Shown here piece by piece: positions 1 through 7,606 of a stretch of 38,963 nt of DNA. This DNA is from an uncultured Spirochaetaceae bacterium (GTDB taxonomy: Bacteria; Spirochaetota; Spirochaetia; Treponematales; Treponemataceae), in assembly GCA_902799665.1 (NCBI GenBank), contig CADCBK010000014.1, forward strand, positions 1 through 38,963. Reading direction: 5' to 3'. The translations under genes and the position numbers were made by a program. The notes under the pieces are model-generated. The model did not search any database and was not told the DNA's origin. It was given only the letters and a program-made list of their open reading frames with translations. Positions within the stretch are counted from its first letter, which is position 1. The number at the start of each line of letters is the position of its first letter.

Positions 1-1
1 T

Positions 2-208
2 TCTGGCTATGAAGAATTCAAAATCGGAATGATGATAAAAGAAATGCGCCTTAAAAATGGAATGACGCAAGAACAACTTGCGGAAAAACTTGACACAAAA
101 AAAAGCGTCATCTCAAGAATGGAAAATCATTCGGAAGATGTGAGGTTGTCCACTCTCCGAAAAGTCGCTTCAGTATTTGGCAAGCAACTAAAAGTTGCGA
201 TGCTGTGA
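2..208 (+). CDS. Xre-family HTH protein, HigA-like antitoxin (5' end missing)
   Basis: This is the C-terminal 68 codons of a helix-turn-helix protein that enters from the left edge and ends at a TGA at 206-208. A typical Xre HTH is visible: '[10 protein letters not shown]' followed by 'KSVISRMEN', which are helices 2 and 3, and then '[11 protein letters not shown]', the usual helix 4/5 segment. Short proteins of this layout are usually the antitoxin of a HigBA or RelE-type pair, with the toxin gene just upstream. That gene would lie outside the window, so the pairing is inferred. The stop is only 4 nt from the convergent end of the next minus-strand gene. Xre family is fairly certain; the antitoxin role is not. 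Confidence 0.75.
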   Translation, partial: SGYEEFKIGMMIKEMRLKNGMTQEQLAEKLDTKKSVISRMENHSEDVRLSTLRKVASVFGKQLKVAML

Positions 209-212
209 ACAT

Positions 213-398
213 TCACTCTCCCACTTCCTCCATCGCGGCCAGCTCCTTTTGCAAAGTGTCCTGCAGGGCTTCATCAAAGCCGGTCAGGGCGGAAAAGGGC
301 AAAAAGATTTTTGCGCGCTGGCTTAGGGGCATCCGGTCTTTTAGGGAATCGCGGTTCCAGTCATAATTGATTATGTCGTCGTAATTTTTTTCGGTCAT
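213..398 (-). CDS. Small conserved partner of a Y-family polymerase
   Basis: A 61-residue protein whose ATG overlaps the stop of the polymerase gene by 4 nt, so the two are probably translationally coupled. The opening 'MTEKNYDDIINYDW' and the central 'RAKIFLPFSALTGFDEAL' resemble a small conserved protein often encoded next to UvrX/DinB-like polymerases in Firmicutes and spirochaetes. It has no signal peptide or membrane segment and ends in an acidic, helix-forming stretch. Its biochemical role is not known to me. By position it should act with, or be co-induced with, the translesion polymerase. No LexA-like box was recognised upstream of the cluster. Confidence 0.7.
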   Translation of the reverse strand: MTEKNYDDIINYDWNRDSLKDRMPLSQRAKIFLPFSALTGFDEALQDTLQKELAAMEEVGE

Positions 399-1783
399 GC
401 CTTGTGCCCTCCGATTTGCTCGTTGCGGTCGCGGGTCGTGGCGCCTTCCTGCAAATTCGTTCCTTTTAAAATCGCGTTCTTTCCAAACTTGCCGATGATT
501 TTTAGCCTGGCGCTTTGAAGGCTCTCCTCCTGCCCGGGCTTTATGCCAAGCGCCTCCGCTTCGATGCCGTCAAAAAGGCTTGGCTCGCGTTGGTTTTCTG
601 GAATCGTGTTGTTGGCGCAAACGTTGACGCGGCGGACAAGGTATTTGGGATTCGCGATCCGCTCAAAAAGAGAGACAAAGCTTTCCACAATCAGCTTGGA
701 GGAATTGCTGTGCGTTCCAAGGGAAAGGCTCGCGCCGGCCGGCTTTGGAACGGGACGGCCGTAATAGTCATAGACAACTTCTCCGTCAAAATCGTCCTTG
801 CTCAAAGTCTGCGCGTCGTAGCCTATGTAAAGCGTGATGGAATTCGCCACAAGCTTTTTCTTGAACAAGTCCAGCGCCAAAAGTTCGGCCATTTCGCGGA
901 CGATGATTTTTGCCTTTTCGTAGTCGTATGGCTCGTGAAGGACTTGCCCGCTTCCAAGGCTTTTGGCTTGCGACTTGTAGCCCTTGATTTCCTTCATTCC
1001 CACAGGCTCGACGCCCCAGGCGTGGTCGATTAAAATCTCCGCGTCAATTCCAAATTCCTTGTACAAAAGCTTGGGATTCTTTAACGAAAGGCGAGCCACG
1101 TCTCCCATCGTGCGCAAAAAATATTTTTCAAGCCTGCGCGCGGTTCCGTTCCCCACCCTCCAAAAATCAGTGAGCGGCTGGTGGCTCCACAATTTTTTTC
1201 TGTAGGAAATTTCGTCAAGTTCCGCGATCCTAACTCCGTCCTTGTCGGCGGGAATATGCTTTGCCACAATGTCCATCGCGATTTTTGCCAAGTAAAGGTT
1301 GGGCGCGATTCCGGCGGTGGCCGTTATTCCGGTCGCGTCCAAAACGTCGTGGATGACTTTTACCGCAAGCTCGCGCGCTCCTGTCTTGTAAAGCGCAAGG
1401 TAGCTTGTCGCGTCGATGAAAACTTCGTCAATCGAATAAACGTGAATGTCCTCTGGCGCGAAATACTTTAGGTAGACGTTGTAAATGTCGGTGGAATACT
1501 TTATGTAAAGCGCCATTCGCGGAACGGCCGTGATGTACTCCAAGTCTTTTCCGGTCTGCCGCTTTACCTCGCGCGCCTTGGCCTCAACCTCAAAAAGCCT
1601 GCAACGGCCGCCAAGCCCATAGGCCTTTAGCGCGGGGCTCACCGCAAGGCAAATCGTCTTGCTTGTGCGGCTTTTGTCGGCCACAACAAGCTTTGCCGTC
1701 AGCGGATCCAGCCCGCGCTCGCGGCACTCAACCGACGCGTAAAAAGATTTTAAGTCAATCGCGATATAGGTCTTGGCTTGCAT
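395..1783 (-). CDS. Y-family DNA polymerase (DinB/UvrX/UmuC-like)
   Basis: A 462-residue translesion polymerase of the UmuC/DinB superfamily, expected to copy past damaged template bases. The N-terminal metal-binding segment 'YIAIDLKSFYASVE' places Asp10 as the first catalytic acid. 'YSIDEVFID' at about 116-124 gives Asp119 and Glu120, the other two. The thumb and little-finger regions follow; 'FWRVGNGTARRLEKYF' is the expected HhH segment. The length suits the UvrX/UmuC-like branch better than classical Pol IV (about 350 residues). It lies between a YunG-like gene (9 nt upstream) and the small partner gene that overlaps it. No clear Shine-Dalgarno precedes the ATG, which suggests coupling to the upstream gene. 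Confidence 0.9.
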   Translation of the reverse strand: MQAKTYIAIDLKSFYASVECRERGLDPLTAKLVVADKSRTSKTICLAVSPALKAYGLGGRCRLFEVEAKAREVKRQTGKDLEYITAVPRMALYIKYSTDIYNVYLKYFAPEDIHVYSIDEVFIDATSYLALYKTGARELAVKVIHDVLDATGITATAGIAPNLYLAKIAMDIVAKHIPADKDGVRIAELDEISYRKKLWSHQPLTDFWRVGNGTARRLEKYFLRTMGDVARLSLKNPKLLYKEFGIDAEILIDHAWGVEPVGMKEIKGYKSQAKSLGSGQVLHEPYDYEKAKIIVREMAELLALDLFKKKLVANSITLYIGYDAQTLSKDDFDGEVVYDYYGRPVPKPAGASLSLGTHSNSSKLIVESFVSLFERIANPKYLVRRVNVCANNTIPENQREPSLFDGIEAEALGIKPGQEESLQSARLKIIGKFGKNAILKGTNLQEGATTRDRNEQIGGHKA

Positions 1784-1792
1784 TGGGGCGGC

Positions 1793-2239
1793 CTATAGTC
1801 CAAGCGCCTTTTCCAGTTCCGCCTTAAGCGACTCGTAGCGAAGGCGCTTTTCTTCCTTGGCAAAGTGAACCTCGCGGAACTGCTCGGGGTTGTTTTGGTA
1901 GCAAAGCTTTTCGTCGCCAAACTGCTCGCTTGTAAGGTCAAAGACGCAGTCGCCGCTTGCGGTGGGAACAACGTTGTAGCAATGGTAGTTTCCGCCGTCG
2001 CGAAGGATGCCGTAGACTTTTCCGCCAAAAATGTCTTGCGCCAAAAAGGCCGTGATGGAGCACTGGCCAAGCGTCTTGTTTTTTGGAGTCCAGTCCTGCC
2101 TCATCCGAGGCGCGCAAGTTTGGGCGCTCCAAATTCCAGACAGCAAATCGTAGAGATGCCGGGGATTTTTTATTTTTGAATAGGCCGGATTTACTGGAGC
2201 GCAATCCGCGCCCTGCCAGCCGTAAAATTTGTATTCCAT
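1793..2239 (-). CDS. YunG-like conserved protein
   Basis: A 148-residue protein if it starts at the ATG at 2239. That start fits because the sequence TGATG joins the glycanase stop to this ATG, a translational-coupling arrangement. A longer ORF extends upstream but only through glycanase coding sequence. Conserved-looking blocks are 'LLSGIWSAQTCAPRM', 'LGQCSITAFLAQD', 'GGNYHCYNV' and 'CVFDLTSEQF'. This Cys, then His-x-Tyr-Asn, then Asp-Leu-Thr order resembles the YunG family and recalls a papain- or transglutaminase-like fold. Enzymatic activity is speculation. It has no export signal. It sits in an apparent operon between the GH5 glycanase and the Y-family polymerase. Confidence 0.65.
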   Translation of the reverse strand: MEYKFYGWQGADCAPVNPAYSKIKNPRHLYDLLSGIWSAQTCAPRMRQDWTPKNKTLGQCSITAFLAQDIFGGKVYGILRDGGNYHCYNVVPTASGDCVFDLTSEQFGDEKLCYQNNPEQFREVHFAKEEKRLRYESLKAELEKALGL

Positions 2240-3267
2240 CAGAGATGCTTCACCAATTCGCCGATAACACCCTTCATGCGGTCGTCGCTTAGGCCGTAGT
2301 CCATTTGCTTGTAGCTCCAGGCGGCGCGGCCGATTCCGCATTCGTTAAAGGCGGCGTTGATGTCCTTGTACCAGGCCAACGTTTGCTCGGGAGCGGCGCG
2401 GTCGATAACGCCGTATTCGCCGCAGTAAAGGGCCGCGCCGCGCTCCTGGCAAACCTTGATTCCGGCCTGCCACTTTTGGACAAAAAATTCCGGACCGTAT
2501 GTTTTTGAATCGTCCTCGACATGGCTTACAAAATCCGGAAAGCCGCAAGAGAGCGCCGCGTCGTTGTGCTTTTTATAGGTCGTAGGATATTCCAGCCTAA
2601 AGCCATGCGGCATTCCCGCAACCCAAGGCGCTCCCTGGTGCGTGAACATAAGCGGATCGTAGCAGTGAAAGTTGTAGACGATGTTTTGGTCGGCGGGCGG
2701 CTCCAAATCTTTTAGCGCGTCAATCGAATTGTTCCAATAGCCGCCAATCAAAATCTTTATCGTCTTTGAATGTTTTCTGATTGTCTCAATCGCCTTGGCG
2801 GAAATTTTGTTCCACGCGTCGCTGTAAGACGGAGAGGTGACTTCGTTCAAAAGCTCAAAGGCAATCATGTCTTCGTATTTAACGTAGCGCTTTGAAAACT
2901 CTTCCCACAAAGCGTAAAAATGCGCGTGGAGCTTTTCGTTTGCAAAAAAATTGTTCTTTTCTTCGCCCGCGTCAAAGGAATAGCCCAAAGTTTTGTGCAA
3001 GTCCAAAATCAAGTTCAGCTTGTATTTTTTTGCCCATAAAATCGCGTTGTCAACGTAGGAAAAACCGCTTTCGATAAAAGTTCCGTCCTCGCGCTGAAAA
3101 ACCTGCCAGTCAACCGGCACGCGGACATGGTCAACTCCCCAAGCCGCAACCTTTTCAAAATCGCTTTCAACAATGAAGGTCTTGTAATGCTCGTCCGTGT
3201 ACTCCGAGCACTGCGAAAGCCATCCGCCAAAATTAACGCCTTTTTCGTAGCCAAGAAATTTTTTCAT
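2239..3267 (-). CDS. GH5-family endoglycanase (cellulase-like)
   Basis: A 342-residue (beta/alpha)8 glycoside hydrolase of family 5. The expected landmarks are present: 'GVNFGGWLSQC' at the start, 'VRVPVDW' at about 48-54 for the conserved Arg strand, 'FELLNEV' with Glu142 as acid/base, 'NFHCYDP' with His201 and Tyr203, and 'YCGEYGV' with Glu284 as nucleophile. 'GRAAWSYKQMDYGL' near the end is the usual Trp region. It should cleave a beta-linked glucan or mannan; the substrate cannot be assigned by eye. No signal peptide is visible, so it may act on imported oligosaccharides. Its TGA shares a base with the next ATG. Confidence 0.88.
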   Translation of the reverse strand: MKKFLGYEKGVNFGGWLSQCSEYTDEHYKTFIVESDFEKVAAWGVDHVRVPVDWQVFQREDGTFIESGFSYVDNAILWAKKYKLNLILDLHKTLGYSFDAGEEKNNFFANEKLHAHFYALWEEFSKRYVKYEDMIAFELLNEVTSPSYSDAWNKISAKAIETIRKHSKTIKILIGGYWNNSIDALKDLEPPADQNIVYNFHCYDPLMFTHQGAPWVAGMPHGFRLEYPTTYKKHNDAALSCGFPDFVSHVEDDSKTYGPEFFVQKWQAGIKVCQERGAALYCGEYGVIDRAAPEQTLAWYKDINAAFNECGIGRAAWSYKQMDYGLSDDRMKGVIGELVKHL

Positions 3268-3331
3268 AAATGCCTCGCGGGCATTTTACATTATGGCGGA
3301 ATTTTAGTCTAGCCACACCAAACGCACCGCA

Positions 3332-3360
3332 TTGAACCGCGCGCGACTTTCTGCTATACT
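3332..3360 (+). promoter_or_regulatory. Sigma-70-type promoter for the NYN gene
   Basis: TTGAAC at 3332-3337 and TATACT at 3355-3360 are separated by exactly 17 nt. They lie just upstream of the ribosome binding site (about 3367-3373) and the ATG at 3382. The predicted start would give a very short leader. Confidence 0.6.
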
Positions 3361-3381
3361 TATTCCCGGAGGCAATAATAT

Positions 3382-4182
3382 ATGGAAGACACAAGCGAAA
3401 AAAGCATCGCAGTTTTGATTGACGCGGACAACACGCCCGGCAAAAAACTAAAATTGATTTTGCAGGAAATCGCCGTTCACGGCCACATCATAACCAAGCG
3501 CGCTTACGGAGACTTTTCTTCGGAGCACTTAAAGAATTGGAAGCGGGACTTAAACGACAACGCCATCATCCCAATCCAACAATTCGCCTACACGCAAGGA
3601 AAAAACTCCAGCGACTCGGCGATGATCATCGACGCGATGGACTTGCTTTACACAGACAAGTACGACTCGATCGCGCTTGTCACCAGCGACAGCGATTTTA
3701 CAAAATTGGCGACGCGCCTTCGCGAAAGCCAGATTTACGTTTTTGGCGTGGGCCAAAAAAAGACGCCGCCGTCCTTTGTAAACGCCTGCGACGATTTTAT
3801 TTACATTGAAAACTTGACCGACGACGAAGACGAAGAGGCCGAAGAAAAAGCCGACGACTCAAAACCCAAGCACAAGGTGACAAAAGTCCGCAGCGCTTTC
3901 TTTAGAAAATCGCCCGGCGACAAAATGACCGACCGCCAGTTTAGGAAAATCTTCAAGCTCTTGACCAACGCCTACGAAAAGTACGCCGCCGAAGACGGCT
4001 GGGCCGACGTCAGCGCCGCCGGAAACTTCTTCAAGCGCCAAGACCCGGGCTTTGACACGCTGGACTACGGCTTTAGAAAACTTTCCGACATCATCCTTTA
4101 CCTAAAGGACGACTTTGAGCTTCAAAAGCTTCCGTCGGAACGCAACAGCCGCTACGCGCGAATGCAATACCGGCCTCGGTAG
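3382..4182 (+). CDS. NYN-domain (PIN-like) RNase with C-terminal OST-HTH/LOTUS domain
   Basis: A 266-residue protein. Residues about 8-140 form a NYN domain: 'IAVLIDADNTPG' (Asp14, Asp16), 'NSSDSAMIIDAMDLLY' (Asp78, Asp84) and 'ALVTSDSDFTKLA' (Asp103, Asp105). Together these make the acidic metal-binding site of PIN-like ribonucleases. A strongly acidic linker (about 143-165) follows. Then a basic domain (about 180-260) with 'YEKYAAEDGWADVSAAGNFF' and 'LDYGFRKLSDIILYL' matches the OST-HTH/LOTUS RNA-binding fold. It probably acts in RNA turnover or processing in the cytoplasm. A GGAGG-type ribosome binding site precedes the ATG. It is monocistronic, with its own promoter. Confidence 0.88.
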   Translation: MEDTSEKSIAVLIDADNTPGKKLKLILQEIAVHGHIITKRAYGDFSSEHLKNWKRDLNDNAIIPIQQFAYTQGKNSSDSAMIIDAMDLLYTDKYDSIALVTSDSDFTKLATRLRESQIYVFGVGQKKTPPSFVNACDDFIYIENLTDDEDEEAEEKADDSKPKHKVTKVRSAFFRKSPGDKMTDRQFRKIFKLLTNAYEKYAAEDGWADVSAAGNFFKRQDPGFDTLDYGFRKLSDIILYLKDDFELQKLPSERNSRYARMQYRPR

Positions 4183-4206
4183 TTTTTTGTGCTAGAATGA
4201 AGGAAT

Positions 4207-4236
4207 GGAGAAAAACGGAAGTGCTTCAGTTTTTCC
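4207..4236 (+). terminator. Possible terminator after the NYN gene
   Basis: A GGAGAAAAAC arm and a GTTTTTCC arm can pair around an inner GAAG/TTC hairpin, 25 nt after the NYN stop. The stem has one bulge and the T tract lies inside the stem, so it is only a candidate. Confidence 0.35.
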
Positions 4237-4243
4237 ATAAAGC

Positions 4244-4630
4244 TTATAACTCCTCTCGTGCGACTTCTATTTGGCAATAGTTTAAAGTACTTACCGAATC
4301 CACAATCCTATAAATTTGAACGAAACAAAGTGCAAGTTCCACAAAGTGCAAAACGATTAATCTCAAAACTGTTTTGTCGCTTTTTACAAGCGAAACGCAT
4401 TTTTGAAAAATCTGTGAATTGTAATTGTCTTGGCGCTTTGATTCTTCATACGGTTTTTCCTCAACGACGATTTTAGGTTCAGACTCTGGCTCTGCTTTAT
4501 CGTTTTGCGGAATGACAGACATTTCAACTTCGTTAGTCGGAGCGTCATCCGCCGCGACAAGCCGCTTTCCGCGCTATGAACAAAATTTAGAACCGTCGTT
4601 TAATTCTTTTCCGCAAAATTTGCAAAACAT
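4244..4630 (-). pseudogene. Broken zinc-ribbon protein (in-frame TAG, lost Cys)
   Basis: From the ATG at 4630 the frame reads 'MFCKFCGKELNDGSKFCS', a textbook zinc ribbon, then a TAG at 4574-4576 and CGC (Arg) where the second CxxC needs Lys-Cys. After this it continues in the same frame for about 110 residues to the stop at 4244. Two point changes, AAG to TAG and TGC to CGC, would restore a 'FCSKCGK' second knuckle. The remainder is a charged linker and a hydrophobic C-terminal segment ('LRLIVLHFVELALCFVQIY') that may be membrane-embedded. An ATG at 4522 could still produce the C-terminal 92 residues. I read it as a decaying gene. Confidence 0.65.
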
Positions 4631-4796
4631 GCGCGTCATAATTTATAGAGTTAATCATACCCCTATATATTGCAAAAGCACGGCCGGCGAAACCATTTTT
4701 GTAATCGTAATATGGTTTCAATTGCTGTGCGCTTGCATTATAAAAGAACGTCACTAATAGCAAGACAAAAAATACAATCTTCTTTTCATAAACCAA
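4587..4796 (-). CDS. Possible small secreted peptide or gene remnant
   Basis: A TTG-initiated 69-codon frame that begins with a convincing signal peptide ('KKIVFFVLLLVTFFYNASAQ') and then has no recognisable domain. Its last third overlaps the N-terminus of the broken zinc-ribbon gene in another frame. The start codon is weak and the ribosome binding site is poor. It may be the 5' remnant of a secreted protein cut off by rearrangement. I keep it only because the signal sequence is clear. Confidence 0.25.
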   Translation of the reverse strand: MVYEKKIVFFVLLLVTFFYNASAQQLKPYYDYKNGFAGRAFAIYRGMINSINYDAHVLQILRKRIKRRF

Positions 4797-4807
4797 CTCT
4801 TTATGCT

Positions 4808-5110
4808 TTATTTTTGCGCACGAGCTCTTTCATAATCGCATAGTTTTGGAAAGTCGCTTCCATATTTAAATTCCCAATAACGTCTTAACGCAGTCTGCAA
4901 GGGAGCATGCGTTAAATTATCCGATTTTCTCAAAACAAGCAAAGCCTTGTACATAGCTTCCTCTGATTTAACGCATTCATCTATATCACCAAGCATTTTT
5001 TCGTCTATTTTTAAATCTCTTATTCTTGTAGCAATCGCTGGCGATCTATAAGGATTGCCATCCTTTCTTTTTTTAGTCATCAACCAATTCTGAAAATTTA
5101 CCAAATCCAT
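4808..5110 (-). CDS. Hypothetical protein, 100 residues
   Basis: A strong AGGAGGAG-like ribosome binding site lies 4-10 nt upstream of the ATG at 5110, which supports this as a real gene. The protein is basic, with 'FQNWLMTKKRKDGNPYRSPAIATRI' style sequence at its start, then several amphipathic helices and 'LQTALRRYWEFKYG' near the end. The pattern is loosely reminiscent of the helical N-terminal (SAM-like) domain of tyrosine recombinases, but it is too short to have a catalytic domain, so I do not assign a family. Base composition is AT-rich like its neighbours. Confidence 0.5.
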   Translation of the reverse strand: MDLVNFQNWLMTKKRKDGNPYRSPAIATRIRDLKIDEKMLGDIDECVKSEEAMYKALLVLRKSDNLTHAPLQTALRRYWEFKYGSDFPKLCDYERARAQK

Positions 5111-5120
5111 TTTCTCCTCC

Positions 5121-5532
5121 TTATCTCGCGTACTTCCTCAAAACATAATCTCGGCCGTAACCGTTGTATTCCGCCGCTATTTTGAACAACGTCTCCAAGT
5201 CGGAACAGTCGTATTCAATGTGAATGTACTTTGAGTTTTTGCGTGCCTCTTTTACACCGTAATGCAATTGTTTGCAGCATGGGGCGATGTCGCAAATGTC
5301 CTTTAAGTCCGAAAGGTAAACCATCGTCATGGTCTTATCAAAGAATTCTTTTGCCGCGCTGACGGCGCTTGAGTATTCGCTGGAGTTTTCGAACCATTTT
5401 GACCAAATGAAATAAGCCGTAGGAAGTGCCTCATCGTATGCCGCCGTTTGCGAGCCGGGATTTTTGTTGTCGGACAAGCAAAGCAGGCCGCCGCGCAAAG
5501 CGCAAGCGCGATAGCAACAATGATTTTTTCAA
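5121..5532 (-). pseudogene. Frameshifted secreted/lipoprotein gene
   Basis: A long frame (5121-5498) encodes about 120 residues with no recognised domain, for example 'YFIWSKWFENSSEYSSAVSA' and 'YVLRKYAR' at the end. Upstream, a good ribosome binding site (AGGAGAG at about 5538-5544) precedes TTG-AAA-AAA at 5532-5524. A typical export signal ('IVAIALALCAAACFAC') is encoded just after it, but in a second frame, and the body lies in a third. One indel in the A6 run and another near 5450-5490 would join start, signal and body. I read this as a damaged exported protein. Two sequencing errors are the alternative. Confidence 0.5.
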
Positions 5533-5542
5533 AACAGCTCTC

Positions 5543-6364
5543 CTATTCCAGCGACTTTAAAGCAAGATTACGTATTTCTTTTGGGACTGAATAATACTCA
5601 AGGATTTCTCCTCCATACTCATTTCTTATGTTGCCGTTAAGGTCTACAATGTATCCGCCGACTTTTCTTCCTTTGTCATCATAAATGCGCCTTACATATG
5701 TCTCTCCAAGTCGTCGGAGTGTCTCCAAAGTTCGTTGGGAATTCTTATAATCTATAGCCACCCCAACAAAACAAGCAAGCCTCCAATTCATATGCCTTAA
5801 TTCATACAACTGTTGCTCAAAAGTTAATTTGTCGCCTTTGCCGCCGGAAGAGCCGCTCTTTGAAGCCGTCAAAACTGTAAGCGGATAAATATTTGTCCAA
5901 TAAAAATCTTTGTCCTTGTCGTAATTGTTCACGACATAATACGGCGCGGCCGAATTTGACGTGATTAACGAAACGCTCACATCGCAACCGCGCTGCTTCA
6001 TCAAATCTTTTACCGAGGCCGCCAAATTATTATTTGGTGCCACATGACGCATATTTTTAAAGTCGATTGCATACCCCATTGACTCAATCCATGCCGGAAG
6101 GCAGTCTTCTATAAGAACATGGTCGTCGCCGTTCCAGTACGCGTAAGTGTCGTAGAGCCAATAATGAAGCTTTCCATAGCCCATGATACGCGCCCAGCCG
6201 TCTTGCTCCTTGTATGAATCCGCCACTTTTGTGAATTTTTTTCCGTTCAATTCCACGGGTTCGTCCCAACCCCAACCACCGCTTGCGACAGGCGCCTTTT
6301 CAGCAAACACTCCCGCCGTGCAAATAGTGAGCGCGATTCCCAAAAGCAATAAAGTCTTTTTCAT
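5543..6364 (-). CDS. Secreted protein of unknown function
   Basis: A 273-residue protein with a classical signal peptide ('MKKTLLLLGIALTICTAGVFA', cleavage before Glu-Lys). The ATG at 6364 is preferred over an upstream one because GGAGTGG lies directly before it and because the signal then starts at residue 1. The mature part is rich in Trp, Tyr and Asp ('GGWGWDEPVELNGKKF', 'YDTYAYWNGDDHVLIED'). It ends with 'GGYIVDLNGNIRNEYGGE', which looks like a short beta-strand repeat. I recognise no family. It is divergent from an Xre repressor across shared inverted boxes, so it may be under that repressor's control. Confidence 0.7.
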   Translation of the reverse strand: MKKTLLLLGIALTICTAGVFAEKAPVASGGWGWDEPVELNGKKFTKVADSYKEQDGWARIMGYGKLHYWLYDTYAYWNGDDHVLIEDCLPAWIESMGYAIDFKNMRHVAPNNNLAASVKDLMKQRGCDVSVSLITSNSAAPYYVVNNYDKDKDFYWTNIYPLTVLTASKSGSSGGKGDKLTFEQQLYELRHMNWRLACFVGVAIDYKNSQRTLETLRRLGETYVRRIYDDKGRKVGGYIVDLNGNIRNEYGGEILEYYSVPKEIRNLALKSLE

Positions 6365-6394
6365 TATTCCACTCCATTTTGAGCATAAAAAGTA

Positions 6395-6464
6395 ATAACA
6401 CAATTATATCATTCTAATATATTAGTGTCAAATAATAATATATTTTAAAACATAATTGTATTAT
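6395..6464. promoter_or_regulatory. Divergent AT-rich operator region (Xre / secreted gene)
   Basis: Between the two divergent genes are two inverted copies of a 14-mer, ATAACACAATTATA at 6395-6408 and CATAATTGTATTAT at 6451-6464. They match at 12 of 14 positions when one is reverse-complemented. Between them is a perfect 12-bp palindrome, CTAATATATTAG, at 6414-6425. This symmetric layout suits binding by the adjacent Xre repressor, controlling itself and the secreted gene. Binding is inferred. Confidence 0.5.
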
Positions 6465-6470
6465 ATAAGA

Positions 6471-6827
6471 ATGGACGGCAATTTTTGGGAAAGAGTTCTT
6501 GACTTGCTTGATCGGCAGGACATTCCCCGCAAGGAATTTGCGGCTCAAGTGGGAATCTCGTATTCCAGCATACACAACGGCGTCGCGCTAGGAAGCGTTC
6601 CCAGCGCGGACATCGCCCTTAAAATCGCGGAAAGGCTTGACGTTCCAATCGAGTATTTAGTTTTCGGAAACGACGGCGGAAAAAAAATCTCAGCTGTGGC
6701 CGCTTCCAAAAAAGAAGAACAGTTTCTTTACCGCAAAAACAAGGACATCATCAGCGCGATAGAAAAGCTTTCCCCCGACCTCCGCGCTTCCATCCGCGAC
6801 TTGATTGTAAAGATTGCAAAAAATTAG
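6471..6827 (+). CDS. Xre/CI-like transcriptional repressor
   Basis: A 118-residue regulator. Residues about 5-68 form an HTH_3 domain ('IPRKEFAAQVGISYSSIHNG' with the recognition helix 'YSSIHNGVALG', then 'ALKIAERLDVPIEYLVFG'). The C-terminal half is a short charged helix, probably for dimerisation. I prefer the ATG at 6471 over the TTG at 6456, because typical family members start with a residue run like 'MDGNFWERVLDLLD'. It lies between dyad boxes upstream and a strong terminator downstream. Fifteen bases of its coding sequence (6663-6677, codons 65-69) are identical to the 3' part of CRISPR spacer 3. Confidence 0.82.
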   Translation: MDGNFWERVLDLLDRQDIPRKEFAAQVGISYSSIHNGVALGSVPSADIALKIAERLDVPIEYLVFGNDGGKKISAVAASKKEEQFLYRKNKDIISAIEKLSPDLRASIRDLIVKIAKN

Positions 6828-6833
6828 CAAGAC

Positions 6834-6868
6834 AAAAAAAATCCGCGGCAACCACCGCGGATTTTTTT
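6834..6868. terminator. Bidirectional intrinsic terminator
   Basis: AATCCGCGG and CCGCGGATT form a perfect stem around a 6-nt loop, with A7 on one side and T8 on the other. It therefore serves both the Xre gene (plus) and araD (minus), whose stop is at 6877. Confidence 0.88.
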
Positions 6869-6876
6869 TGACCACC

Positions 6877-7593
6877 CTACTTCTGTCCGTAATAGGCGTT
6901 TGGCCCGTGCTTTCGCTCGTAGTGCTTTTTTATGATGTAGTCCGGGAGCGGCTGGGCGCCGGGATTTATCGCCAGCGTGTTAAGCGCCATCTTGCAAACC
7001 TCTTCCAAGACGGCGGCGTTGTAGACGGCCTTTTGCGCGTCGCTTCCCCAGGCAAAGGGACCATGGCCGCCAACCAAAACCATCGTCACCTCGTCGGGAT
7101 TAAGCTTTAGGCCGGCAAAGTGCTCGACAATCGCGTTGCCTGTTTCCTTTTCGTAGTCGCTTTCCACCATTTCTTTGGAAAGGTAGGGCGTGCAGGGAAC
7201 GGCGGTCTGGATGTGGTCGGCGTGGGTCGTTCCAAAAAGCGGAACGGACTTTAGCGCCTGCGCCCAAGAGACCGCCGCCGTAGAATGCGTGTGGATGATT
7301 CCGCCGATTTTTGCGCCTTGCTTTACGGCGAACTCCTTGTACAAAACAATGTGGGTCGGCGTGTCGCTCGACGGATTGAGGCTGCCCTCAACGCGCGCGC
7401 CTTCAAGGTCAAGAACGACCATAGAGTCGGGCGTAAGTTTTTCGTAGGGAACTCCCGACGGCTTAATCGCAAAGACGCCCTTGTCCTTGTCAAAGGCGCT
7501 CACGTTTCCCCAAGTGTAAAGCGCCAAATGCTGCGCGGGGATTTGCATGTTGGCTTCGTAGGCTTCTTCCTTTAATGACTGGTAGGCTGACAT
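6877..7593 (-). CDS. araD: L-ribulose-5-phosphate 4-epimerase
   Basis: A 238-residue class II aldolase-family enzyme that converts L-ribulose-5-phosphate to D-xylulose-5-phosphate in pentose catabolism. Zinc ligands are visible as 'IIHTHS' (His101, His103) and 'GGHGPF' (His177). The phosphate-binding 'LYTWGNVSAFD' and 'KPSGVPYEKL' blocks and the proton-donor Asp77 in 'SSDTPTHIVLY' match AraD. Length and motifs are full. It is the last gene of a minus-strand operon, 13 nt after the kinase. Its ribosome binding site AAGGAG overlaps the kinase stop codon. A terminator follows. Confidence 0.93.
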   Translation of the reverse strand: MSAYQSLKEEAYEANMQIPAQHLALYTWGNVSAFDKDKGVFAIKPSGVPYEKLTPDSMVVLDLEGARVEGSLNPSSDTPTHIVLYKEFAVKQGAKIGGIIHTHSTAAVSWAQALKSVPLFGTTHADHIQTAVPCTPYLSKEMVESDYEKETGNAIVEHFAGLKLNPDEVTMVLVGGHGPFAWGSDAQKAVYNAAVLEEVCKMALNTLAINPGAQPLPDYIIKKHYERKHGPNAYYGQK

Positions 7594-7606
7594 AATTTTG
7601 TTCTCC

